This document shows, piece by piece, positions 30,092 to 37,352 of a stretch of DNA of 39,146 nucleotides. The DNA lies in contig DATLGH010000008.1 of the NCBI GenBank assembly GCA_035540635.1, positions 1 through 39,146 on the forward strand. The letters are read 5' to 3'. Made by a program: the position numbers and the translations under genes. Within the stretch, counting starts at the first letter, position 1. The number at the start of each line of letters is the position of its first letter. This stretch comes from Egibacteraceae bacterium. Lineage in GTDB: Bacteria; Actinomycetota; Nitriliruptoria; Euzebyales; Egibacteraceae. The notes below the pieces were generated by a model that was given only the letters and a program-made list of their open reading frames with translations, was not told where the DNA came from and made no database searches.

Positions 30092-30783
30092 GCCGCGTTG
30101 ACGGCCGCCGCCCTGCGCCCCGGGCGCGGGGCACGCCTGGCCGCACGGAAGCCGGCGTACATGATCGTCACGCCGACGGCGAGCACGACCGCGACCATCT
30201 CGTCGCGACCGGCGACGAGGAACCGCGAGGACGTGGCCGACACGGCCACGCCCAGGGCGATGAGCAGGATGCCGTACCGGCGGGTCCTCACCCCCGAGTA
30301 CACCGAACCGATGAGGACGACGAGGGACCCGAGCATCGTCATCGGTCGCAGCACCTGGTAGGCCAGGCCGCCGGCGAAGGCCTCCCGCCCCGCGGGGATG
30401 CCCCCTCGGGCGTCAGCCGCGGCGAGCACGGCGCTGTCCACCGGGCTGAGCGCCACCGCCGCGAGGCTCCACACTGCCGCGAGCCCGCCGATGGTCCACC
30501 ACAGCGCGGCGCGCCGCTCGTCGAGCAAGTGGAGCTGGCCGACGGCGAGCAGCGGCACGTTGAGCAGCGCGCCCGCGACCCAGTACACCGAGAACGACGT
30601 CGGCGACCAGCCACGGCCGAAGCCGACGGCCAGCGCGAGCATGCCGACGCTGTACAAGGACAGGGCCAGGGACCAGGCCAACGCGTGGTGGCGGCGCCGC
30701 TCGGTCCACTGGCGGGCGAGCTCCGCGGCGAAGGCGCCGGCCACGACCGCCCCGACCAGGGCGAAGGAGACGGCGAGCATCAT
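30088..30783 (-). CDS. Seven-helix integral membrane protein of unknown function
   Basis: A 231-residue protein with about seven hydrophobic helices: 'MLAVSFALVGAVVAGAFAAE', 'ALAWSLALSLYSVGMLALAVG', 'SVYWVAGALLNVPLLAVGQ', 'ALWWTIGGLAAVWSLAAVAL', 'VLRPMTMLGSLVVLIGSVYSG', 'GILLIALGVAVSATSS' and 'VAVVLAVGVTIMYAGFRA'. Basic residues sit in alternate loops (RQWTERRRHH, RTRRYG, RAARRAPRPGRR), consistent with a polytopic inner-membrane protein. I do not recognise a family name, although such proteins are common in actinobacteria beside glutaredoxin-like genes. It overlaps the glutaredoxin gene and may be a partner in redox signalling; that is only inference from context. ATG 30783 has no strong ribosome site. 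Confidence 0.78.
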   Translation of the reverse strand: MMLAVSFALVGAVVAGAFAAELARQWTERRRHHALAWSLALSLYSVGMLALAVGFGRGWSPTSFSVYWVAGALLNVPLLAVGQLHLLDERRAALWWTIGGLAAVWSLAAVALSPVDSAVLAAADARGGIPAGREAFAGGLAYQVLRPMTMLGSLVVLIGSVYSGVRTRRYGILLIALGVAVSATSSRFLVAGRDEMVAVVLAVGVTIMYAGFRAARRAPRPGRRAAAVNAA

Positions 30784-30847
30784 GAGGGAATCCTACGACG
30801 GGCTCCCCCGCCCCGTGGCACGCCCCGCCCTTCGGCGAGCGGCGCGC

Positions 30848-32377
30848 TCAGGGGCCGCGCAGCTGCCGGCGCAGGACCTTGCCGCTGGGACTTTGGGGCA
30901 GCTCGCGCACGAACTCCACCACCTCGGGCGCCTTGAACCGCGCGAGTGAGCGTCGGCAGAAGTCGACGATCTCGTCGGCGGTGGCTTCCTCACCGCCGCG
31001 GACGACGACCACGGCCTTCACCGTCTCGCCGGTGTAGGGGTGCGGTGCGCCGACCACGGCGGCCTCCGCGACCTTCGGATGGCGGTAGAGGACCTCCTCC
31101 ACCTCCCGGGGGTAGACGTTGAAGCCGCTCACGATGATGAGGTCGCGCTTGCGATCGACGAGGTACAGATTGCCGTCGGCGCTGTAGCCGATGTCCCCGG
31201 TGGCGAACCAGCCCTCCTCGTCGAGGACCTCCTTCGTCGCCCGCTCGTCGTTCCAGTAGCCGACGAACACGTTCGGGCCCCGCACGAGCACCTCGCCGGG
31301 GTCCCCCTCCCGCACGGGCTCACCGCGATCGTCGACGATGCGCAGCTCGACGTCGGGCAGCGGCTTGCCGACGCTGCCGGGTACGAGCTCGGACCCCATG
31401 GCCACCGACGTGAGCACGGGCGAGGTCTCGGTCAGCCCGTAGCCCTCCCAGATGGGGATCTCGAGCTCCGCCTGGAAGCGTTCGAGGACCTGGCGGGGAA
31501 GCGGCGCCGCCCCGGAGACCGCGAAGCGCACGCTCGCAAGGTCGTGACTCTCCACGCCGGGGGTGTTGATCCACGCGACGTACATGGTCGGCGCCCCGAT
31601 GATGACCGAGGCGCGGTTGCGTGCGATGTCGGCGAGGGTCTGGAGCGCGTCGAACCGCTCGGCGAGGAGCACCGTGGCCCCCCGTGCGAGCGGAAAGGCC
31701 ATGGCGACGTTGAGGGCGTAGATGTGGAACAGCGGCAGGACGCAGAGGACGACGTCGCCCTCCTCGACCCGCAGCCTCGTCCGCGCCATCTGTGCGTGGT
31801 TCGCGAGCAGGTTCGCGTGAGTGAGCATCGCGCCCTTCGGCCGGCCGGTCGTGCCCGAGGTGTACTGCAGCAGCGCGATCGCGCTCCCGTCGGCCGGGTC
31901 CGCGTCGGGCGGCGTCGCTTGCTCCGCGGGGCGCTCAGCCGCGGCGACGAACTGCCGCCAGGTGCGGGTGCCCGCGGACGGGCTCGACGCGCCGGCGACG
32001 ATCACCTCGTCGAGGGCGGGAAGGGTCTCGCGCACGCCGTGGAGGACCCCGGCGTACGACTGCCCCACGACGACCGCGCGGGCTGCGGAGTCGGCCAGCA
32101 GGTAGGCGACCTCGTCGGCGGTGAACCCGACGTTGACGGGCACGACCACGAGGCCGGCGCGCAACGCGCCGTAGAAGGCCTCGACGAAGTGCGGGGCGTT
32201 GCCGATCATGAGCGCCACCCGAGCCCCCGGCGGCAGCCCGAGGCCCGCGAAGGCGGCGGCGGCCCGGTCCACGCGCTCGTCGAGGTCGCGGTAAGTGATG
32301 GCCTGGCCCTGGAAGAGCAGGGCGGGCTTGTCGGGCAGGCGCGCCGCGCTGGCGCGCAACCGCTCCGCAATGTTCAC
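30848..32377 (-). CDS. Long-chain fatty acid-CoA ligase (AMP-forming)
   Basis: A 509-residue ANL-superfamily enzyme that activates a carboxylic acid to an acyl-AMP and then an acyl-CoA. Motifs in order: A3 'LLQYTSGTTGRPKGAMLTHANLL', A5 'IWEGYGLTETSPVLT', A7/A8 'EEGWFATGDIGYSADGNLYLVDRKRDLIIVSGFNVYPREVEEVL' and the C-terminal 'PQSPSGKVLRRQL', which has the catalytic Lys (A10). The GTG start (NIAERLRASAARLPDKPALLF follows) is preceded by GGAGG. Length fits the family. Fatty acids are the most likely substrates from motif style, but aromatic acids cannot be excluded. No transcription partner is obvious; the gene is divergent from the TIM-barrel gene. Confidence 0.9.
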   Translation of the reverse strand: MNIAERLRASAARLPDKPALLFQGQAITYRDLDERVDRAAAAFAGLGLPPGARVALMIGNAPHFVEAFYGALRAGLVVVPVNVGFTADEVAYLLADSAARAVVVGQSYAGVLHGVRETLPALDEVIVAGASSPSAGTRTWRQFVAAAERPAEQATPPDADPADGSAIALLQYTSGTTGRPKGAMLTHANLLANHAQMARTRLRVEEGDVVLCVLPLFHIYALNVAMAFPLARGATVLLAERFDALQTLADIARNRASVIIGAPTMYVAWINTPGVESHDLASVRFAVSGAAPLPRQVLERFQAELEIPIWEGYGLTETSPVLTSVAMGSELVPGSVGKPLPDVELRIVDDRGEPVREGDPGEVLVRGPNVFVGYWNDERATKEVLDEEGWFATGDIGYSADGNLYLVDRKRDLIIVSGFNVYPREVEEVLYRHPKVAEAAVVGAPHPYTGETVKAVVVVRGGEEATADEIVDFCRRSLARFKAPEVVEFVRELPQSPSGKVLRRQLRGP

Positions 32378-32495
32378 GTTCCCGCTTCCTCCGCCGTCAG
32401 GGTGAGGCCTTGAAGGGTAGCGCAGGCGGCCTCGTCACCCCGACGACGCCGGGCGATCAACTCCAGGACACCCCGAGTCGATACCCTTGGAGACG

Positions 32496-33338
32496 ATGAA
32501 CACCCGAACCCACCAGTCACACGTGGCCGAGCTGCCGGGCGGATCACCCACGCGCCCACGACTGCTCGTATCCACCGGCCCGCTCCTGCTCAGCCCGCTC
32601 GACTGGGTGATGGACTCGATCGCCGACGCCGGCTACGACGGCGCCGAGCTGCTGATCGGCCACAACCCCGGGACGCGCGATCCCGAGCGGGTGCTCGGCC
32701 ACGCCCGCGAGGCGGGGATCGACGTGCCGGTCGTCCACGGCCCGTACATGCTCCTGCTGCGCAACGTGCTCGGCTCGGACTACATCGAGAAGACCCGCCG
32801 CTCGCTGGAGATCACCGCGGCCGTCGGGGCCGAGGTCCTCGTCGCGCATGCGCCGTTCCGTTGGGAGCGCAGGGCGCGCGGGTGGCTGGCCGCCGAGGCC
32901 GACGCCGAGGCCGACGACTACGGGCCCGCGTTCGCGATGGAGAACCTCTTTCCGGTGGCCGGCCGCGCGTTCAGCTCGGTGATCACCCCCGAGGACCTCA
33001 CGCGGTTTCGCTCCGTGGTGTTCGACACGAGCCACTTCGCCGTGGCGCGGGTGGACCTGTTCGAGGCGTGGGACGCCCTCGCCGACCGCGTCGTGCACCT
33101 CCACGTGTCCGACAACTTCGGCAACGGCAAGGACAGCCACGCGCCGATCGGCAGCGGCGTGCTGCCCCTCGAGCGGTTCCTCGCCCACGTCGGACGGTCG
33201 GGCTACGTCGGTGCCATCACCCTCGAGCTCGACTGCCGCGCCTACCTCGACACGAGGGACAGCCTCGTGGGCTTCCTCGCGAGGGAGCGCGTGAAGGCGG
33301 AGGTCCTGCTCGCCGGCGCGGCGGCCGGCACGACCTGA
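32496..33338 (+). CDS. Xylose isomerase-like TIM-barrel protein
   Basis: A 280-residue protein of the sugar phosphate isomerase/epimerase (AP endonuclease 2) fold. Metal-ligand positions are apparent at barrel-strand ends: 'VPVVHGPYMLLL' (His), 'VLVAHAPFRWE' (His), 'FAMENLFPV' (Glu), 'SVVFDTSHFAVARV' (Asp/His), 'VVHLHVSDNFGNGKDSHAPIGSGVLPLERFL' (His/Asp, G) and 'ITLELDC' (Glu). This pattern suggests a divalent-metal enzyme. The ATG 32496 is preceded by GGAG; a TTG 9 nt earlier is in frame but overlaps this ribosome site. Members act as sugar isomerases, epimerases or endonuclease IV. The HVSDN..G.DSH motif is more like sugar isomerases than Nfo, but the substrate is open. Confidence 0.82.
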   Translation: MNTRTHQSHVAELPGGSPTRPRLLVSTGPLLLSPLDWVMDSIADAGYDGAELLIGHNPGTRDPERVLGHAREAGIDVPVVHGPYMLLLRNVLGSDYIEKTRRSLEITAAVGAEVLVAHAPFRWERRARGWLAAEADAEADDYGPAFAMENLFPVAGRAFSSVITPEDLTRFRSVVFDTSHFAVARVDLFEAWDALADRVVHLHVSDNFGNGKDSHAPIGSGVLPLERFLAHVGRSGYVGAITLELDCRAYLDTRDSLVGFLARERVKAEVLLAGAAAGTT

Positions 33339-33540
33339 CCTCCTGAGCCGCCTGTCCACATGGGGGGCTGTCGGTGGCCCGCCCGGACGGCTACGGTGTG
33401 CGACTCGTCGGAGGCCACCGCCGCGCCGGTGGTACGGTGACGAGGTTGACCGCCGTCCTGCTTCCGCAGGCCGGCCCGCCGCCGGTGACGGTGCGGGCCG
33501 TGTCCCCCCGTGGGAGCCGACCAGACCAGAGGATGGGTCG

Positions 33541-33846
33541 TTGCACACGTACGAGCTGATGATCATCACCAACGGTGGACTGGACGACAACGCCGTGAAC
33601 GCCACCGTCGAGCGCTTCACGAAGACGATCGCCGACCAGGGCGGCAACGTGGAGCGCGTCGACCACTGGGGCAAGCGGCAGTTCGCCTACGAGATCGACC
33701 ACATGAACGAGGGCTACTACACGGTCATCGACTTCCAGATGCCCGGCCCCGGCATCGCCGAGCTCGACCGCCAGCTGCGCATCGCCGACGAGGTGGTCCG
33801 CCACAAGATCGTCCGTCCCGGTCACCGCACCAAGCGGGCCTCGTAG
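33541..33846 (+). CDS. rpsF: 30S ribosomal protein S6
   Basis: S6 binds the central domain of 16S rRNA with S18. The 101-residue frame starts with TTG at 33541, because the conserved 'YELMIITNGGLDD' begins four codons later and AGAGGA lies upstream. 'GNVERVDHWGKRQFAYEIDHMNEGYYTVIDFQ' is the family core, and the C terminus 'RHKIVRPGHRTKRAS' is short. It leads the ribosomal-replication cluster rpsF-ssb-rpsR-rplI-dnaB. The 200 bp before it contain no gene and probably hold its promoter; no clear -35/-10 pair was found. Confidence 0.96.
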   Translation: MHTYELMIITNGGLDDNAVNATVERFTKTIADQGGNVERVDHWGKRQFAYEIDHMNEGYYTVIDFQMPGPGIAELDRQLRIADEVVRHKIVRPGHRTKRAS

Positions 33847-33941
33847 GTCCGACGCTTCCCCACCCCGCCCCCCGGCCACCGCCGGGAGGTCCGACGCACC
33901 TGTGGGTACGCGAACGACCCCACGAGAACAAGGAGGCCCCC

Positions 33942-34403
33942 GTGGCGACCGACAACCAGATCACCATCGTCGGCAACCTCGCCGACGACCCCGAGCTGCG
34001 CTTCACCCCTGCCGGCGTGCCCGTTGCGGCCGTGCGGGTGGCGGTGAACCAGCGGTTCTTCAACAAGGAGAAGGGCGAGTTCGACGAGCGCCTCGACGGC
34101 TTCTTCACCTGCAACGTCTGGCGTGACATGGCGGAGAACGTCGCTGAGTCGCTGCACCGCGGCGACCGCGTGCTCGTCACGGGGCGGCTGCGCAGCCGGT
34201 CGTGGGAGACCAAGGAGGGCGAGACCCGCTGGGTCACCGAGATCGAAGCGGACGAGGTCTGCCCGAGCCTGCGATGGGCGCGCGCGAGGATCGAGAAGGT
34301 CAGCAGACGCCGGGACCCGCAGAGCAGCGCCGGCCAGGGAAACCAGGACAGCGGCTGGGCCCCGCCCACGGAGGCGCCCACGCCCGAGAACGTGCCGTTC
34401 TGA
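33942..34403 (+). CDS. ssb: Single-stranded DNA-binding protein
   Basis: A 153-residue OB-fold protein. GTG 33942 follows a strong AGGAGG (33931-33936). 'NQITIVGNLADDPELRFTPAGVPVAAVRVAVNQRFFNKEKGEFDERLDGFFTCNVWRDMAENVAESLHRGDRVLVTGRL' covers the OB fold, about residues 4-110. The disordered tail ends 'TPENVPF'. The last residues keep the PF dipeptide, but the acidic residues typical of the partner-binding tip (DDDIPF) are reduced to one Glu. The tail is also short compared with many actinobacterial Ssb proteins. It protects single strands during replication and repair, and sits in the usual place between rpsF and rpsR. Confidence 0.96.
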   Translation: MATDNQITIVGNLADDPELRFTPAGVPVAAVRVAVNQRFFNKEKGEFDERLDGFFTCNVWRDMAENVAESLHRGDRVLVTGRLRSRSWETKEGETRWVTEIEADEVCPSLRWARARIEKVSRRRDPQSSAGQGNQDSGWAPPTEAPTPENVPF

Positions 34404-34603
34404 AAGAGTCGGGCGGGGCGTCGGGCGCCCGCCCGCGACCGGGGGCCCGGCATGCCGCGCAACGCCGCGTCCGCTAGCCTGGCCCCCGACGACCCCGCGC
34501 GCGGCGCGCGTGCGGCCGGCAGGAGTACGGCCCGGCGCGACGCGCTCTAGGATTACCCCACAGCTTCTTCCCCACTGTCCCCCGAGTCTCGAGGAACACC
34601 GCC

Positions 34604-34846
34604 ATGGCTGAGAAGGCGCCTTCCCGCAACCAGCGGCCGGCCAAGCGCAAGGACTGCTACTTCAGCAAGAACAAGATCGAGTACATCGACTACAAGGACG
34701 TCGCCCTGCTGCGCAAGTTCGTCAGCGACCGCGGCAAGATCAAGTCCAGCCGCGTGACCGGCACGACCCCCCAGTACCAGCGGATGCTCGCCGAGGCGGT
34801 CAAGAACGCCCGCGAGATGGCGCTGCTGCCCTACACGACGCGCTAG
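34604..34846 (+). CDS. rpsR: 30S ribosomal protein S18
   Basis: S18 pairs with S6 on the 30S platform. The 80 residues contain '[63 protein letters not shown]', the full family core. Zinc-binding S18 proteins have CxxC (for example CYFC); here the second Cys is Ser (CYFS), so this is a zinc-free type. The ATG follows GAGGAAC. The 200 bp between ssb and rpsR contain no gene, so a separate promoter is possible. Confidence 0.96.
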   Translation: MAEKAPSRNQRPAKRKDCYFSKNKIEYIDYKDVALLRKFVSDRGKIKSSRVTGTTPQYQRMLAEAVKNAREMALLPYTTR

Positions 34847-34879
34847 CCAGCGGCGCCCCGCCTCCAGGACGCGAGACAC

Positions 34880-35329
34880 ATGAAGGTCATCCTCAAGCAG
34901 GACGTGGACAAGCTCGGCGACGCAGGCGACATCGTCGACGTCGCCGACGGCTTCGGTAACAACTACCTCATGCCGCGCGGCCTCGCGATGCGCGCGACGA
35001 GGGGGGCGGTGGCCGATGCCGCGGCCATCCGCGCCGCGCGGGGCAAGCGCGAGGCCCGCACCCTCCAGGAGGCGCAGGAGCAGAAGGAGCGCCTCGAGGC
35101 ACGACCCGTGTCGATCTCCGCGAAGGCCGGCGAGGACGGGACGCTCTACGGGTCGGTGGGCAACCGGGAGATCGCCCAGGCGATCACGAGCCAGCTCGGC
35201 GTGGCCGTCGACCGCCGGCGCATCCCCCTCGAGCGGCCCTTGAAGTCGCTCGGTCAGCACGAGGTCGCCGTCCGGGTGCATCCGGAGGTCGTCGCCGCGG
35301 TCCGCGTCGAGGTCGTCGCCGGCACGTAG
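34880..35329 (+). CDS. rplI: 50S ribosomal protein L9
   Basis: L9 binds 23S rRNA near the L1 stalk and helps hold the reading frame. 'MKVILKQDVDKLGDAGDIVDVADGFGNNYLMPRGLAMRAT' is the N-terminal domain signature. A connecting helix (REARTLQEAQEQKERLEA) leads to the C-terminal domain (SISAKAGEDGTLYGSVGNREIAQAI). At 149 residues it has normal length. It is 33 bp from rpsR, in one operon. The following 277 bp separate it from dnaB. Confidence 0.97.
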   Translation: MKVILKQDVDKLGDAGDIVDVADGFGNNYLMPRGLAMRATRGAVADAAAIRAARGKREARTLQEAQEQKERLEARPVSISAKAGEDGTLYGSVGNREIAQAITSQLGVAVDRRRIPLERPLKSLGQHEVAVRVHPEVVAAVRVEVVAGT

Positions 35330-35419
35330 GCGCCCGCGCCCGACCGCCTGGGTTCGCCTACGAATCGTTCAGGAGGATGATTTTTCTTTTCCCGCGCCCG
35401 TCCACTGCGGCGCAGCCGG

Positions 35420-35490
35420 TTTTCCACAGACTTCCGGCGGCGCCCACAGGCGGGCGCGACGCCTGCCCGCCAGGTGCGGGGTTGTCCACA
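35420..35490 (+). promoter_or_regulatory. DnaA-box-like sites upstream of dnaB
   Basis: TTTTCCACA at 35420-35428 and TTGTCCACA at 35482-35490 match the high-GC actinobacterial DnaA box (TTGTCCACA preferred). A related TTGTCGAC lies at 35501. They fall in the 277-bp gap between rplI and dnaB. Two sites with no AT-rich stretch are not an origin; they may let DnaA regulate dnaB. The matches are seen; the role is inferred. Confidence 0.45.
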
Positions 35491-35606
35491 TCGCCCGGGG
35501 TTGTCGACGCGCCTTCTCCCACAGGCGCTGCCGGCTCCGGCGTTCCGCGCCTGACACACCCCTCGGTTACCGTCGCGCTCGAGCGACGACCGATGAGGGA
35601 GGCTGC

Positions 35607-37022
35607 ATGGCGAACGGGGCGAGCGGGGCGGTGGACAGCGGACCGGGGGGCGCGGTCCGGGCGCTGCCGACGCCGGCGGGCGCCGGCGGCTACGACCGGG
35701 TGCCACCGCACAACCTCGACGCGGAGACGAGCATCCTCGGCGCGATGCTGCTGTCCCGCGACGCCATCGCCGAGGTGTCCGAGCTCGTCGGCCCCGATGA
35801 CTTCTATCGGGGCGCGCACCGCACGCTGTACGAAGCGATGCGGCACCTCTACGACCGCGGTGAGCCCGTCGACCCCGTCACGCTCGCCGACGAGCTCGAG
35901 CACCGCGGCACCCTCGACGACGTCGGCGGGGCGGTCGGCGTGTCCGACCTCGTCGCGCGGGTGCCGACGGCGGCCAACGCCCTCTACTACGCCCGCATCG
36001 TCGCCGAGCAGGCGCTGCGCCGCCGCCTGATCGACGCGGGCACGGACATCACCCGGCTCGGCTACGACGCCGCCAAGGACGCCGACGAGGCGGTCGACGC
36101 CGCCGAGCAGACGATCTACCAGGTCGCCCAGCGCGGCCACTCCAGCGAGTTCGTGCCGATGAAGGACCTCCTCATGGAGTCCTTCGAGCGCATCGAGCGT
36201 CTGCACGAGTCGAACTCGGCGATCACCGGCCTCGCGACGGGATTCACCGACTTCGACGAGGTGACCGCCGGCCTGCAGCCCCAGAACCTCGTCGTCATCG
36301 CCGCGCGGCCGGCGATGGGCAAGAGCACGTTGGTGGTGAACGTCGCCACGCACGTGACCGTCGAGCAACGCAAGCCCGCCGTTCTGTTCTCCCTGGAGAT
36401 GAGCCAGCGCGAGCTCATCGACCGCATCCTCGCCGCGGAGGCCCGGGTCGACTCCGAGCGGCTGCGCACCGGCCGGCTGACCGAGACGGACTGGCCGAAG
36501 CTGTCCCAGGCGATGGGCCGGCTGGCGGAGGCGCCGCTGTTCATCGACGACACCCCCGGCATCAACCTCATGGAGATCCGCGCGAAGTCCCGCCGGCTCA
36601 AGGCCAAGCACGGCCTCGAGCTCATCATCGTCGACTACCTCCAGCTCATGCAGTCACACCGGCGCGCCGAGAACCGGGTCCAGGAGGTCTCCGAGCTCTC
36701 CCGCGGGCTGAAGATCCTCGCCAAGGAGCTCGACGTCCCGGTCATCGCGCTGTCCCAGCTGTCCCGCAAGCCGGAGGACCGCACCGACCGCCGCCCCCAG
36801 CTCGCCGACCTGCGCGAGTCGGGCAGCATCGAGCAGGACTCCGACCTCGTCGCCTTCATCTACCGGGATGAGGTCTACCACCCGGAGACGGAGGCGAAGG
36901 GGGAGGCGGAGCTCATCCTCGCCAAGCACCGCAACGGGCCGCTGCGCACGGTGCGCCTGTCGTTCCTCGGCCACTACTCGAGGTTCGCGAACATGGCGCG
37001 CCGGCAACCCCCACCGCTGTAA
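35607..37022 (+). CDS. dnaB: Replicative DNA helicase DnaB
   Basis: A 471-residue hexameric helicase that unwinds the replication fork. The N-terminal domain is 'RVPPHNLDAETSILGAMLLSRDAIAEVSELVGPDDFYRGAHRTLYEAM'. In the RecA-like domain, Walker A reads 'ARPAMGKSTLVVNVA' (about residues 231-245; family usually GRPxMGKT) and is followed by 'PAVLFSLEMSQRELIDRILAAEARVDSERLRTGRL'. Walker B is 'LELIIVDYLQLMQS'. 'VIALSQLSRKPEDRTDRRPQLADLRESGSIEQDSDLVAFIYRDEVY' completes the set. There is no intein, though dnaB often hosts one in actinobacteria. ATG 35607 has GAGGGAGG upstream. It follows the ribosomal genes as in many actinobacteria. Confidence 0.97.
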   Translation: MANGASGAVDSGPGGAVRALPTPAGAGGYDRVPPHNLDAETSILGAMLLSRDAIAEVSELVGPDDFYRGAHRTLYEAMRHLYDRGEPVDPVTLADELEHRGTLDDVGGAVGVSDLVARVPTAANALYYARIVAEQALRRRLIDAGTDITRLGYDAAKDADEAVDAAEQTIYQVAQRGHSSEFVPMKDLLMESFERIERLHESNSAITGLATGFTDFDEVTAGLQPQNLVVIAARPAMGKSTLVVNVATHVTVEQRKPAVLFSLEMSQRELIDRILAAEARVDSERLRTGRLTETDWPKLSQAMGRLAEAPLFIDDTPGINLMEIRAKSRRLKAKHGLELIIVDYLQLMQSHRRAENRVQEVSELSRGLKILAKELDVPVIALSQLSRKPEDRTDRRPQLADLRESGSIEQDSDLVAFIYRDEVYHPETEAKGEAELILAKHRNGPLRTVRLSFLGHYSRFANMARRQPPPL

Positions 37023-37352
37023 GGGCCAGTGGGGCACAGGGACCGTCCGCCAGCGGCCAACGCAGCCGTTATTTGTCGGACAGCTCTCGCCGCTGTGTAG
37101 CAAGAGGCCCCTCGTCGTGAAGGTATTTCGCGGACACGCGGACCGCTCATCGTGACCACCAGCCAACCGGGCCGCATCGAGGAGTGGCCGGTGAAGAGAA
37201 ATAGGTAGACCTTGCGGATGCCTCCATGCTCACTGTCGCCATGCTGGGATGCGTACAGATCTGCGGGCTGTCCTGGAGGCGTCGCCTTGACGCCTCCTGA
37301 CCGGCCTTTGCGGCCACAAGCGACCCGGCGAGCATCCGGGACAGGAGTCGGG
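37023..37352 (+). other. 330-bp intergenic region with a strong hairpin
   Basis: No gene was found here. The main feature is a perfect 9-bp hairpin GGAGGCGTC (37275-37283), loop GCCTT, GACGCCTCC (37289-37297), 56 bp before the secreted-protein ATG. No T-run follows, so it is more likely a leader structure than a terminator. No clear dnaB terminator was seen. Confidence 0.55.

Noticed and set aside
35330-35606. Replication origin between rplI and dnaB
   Set aside because: Only two good DnaA boxes and no AT-rich unwinding stretch; dnaA and dnaN are not adjacent.
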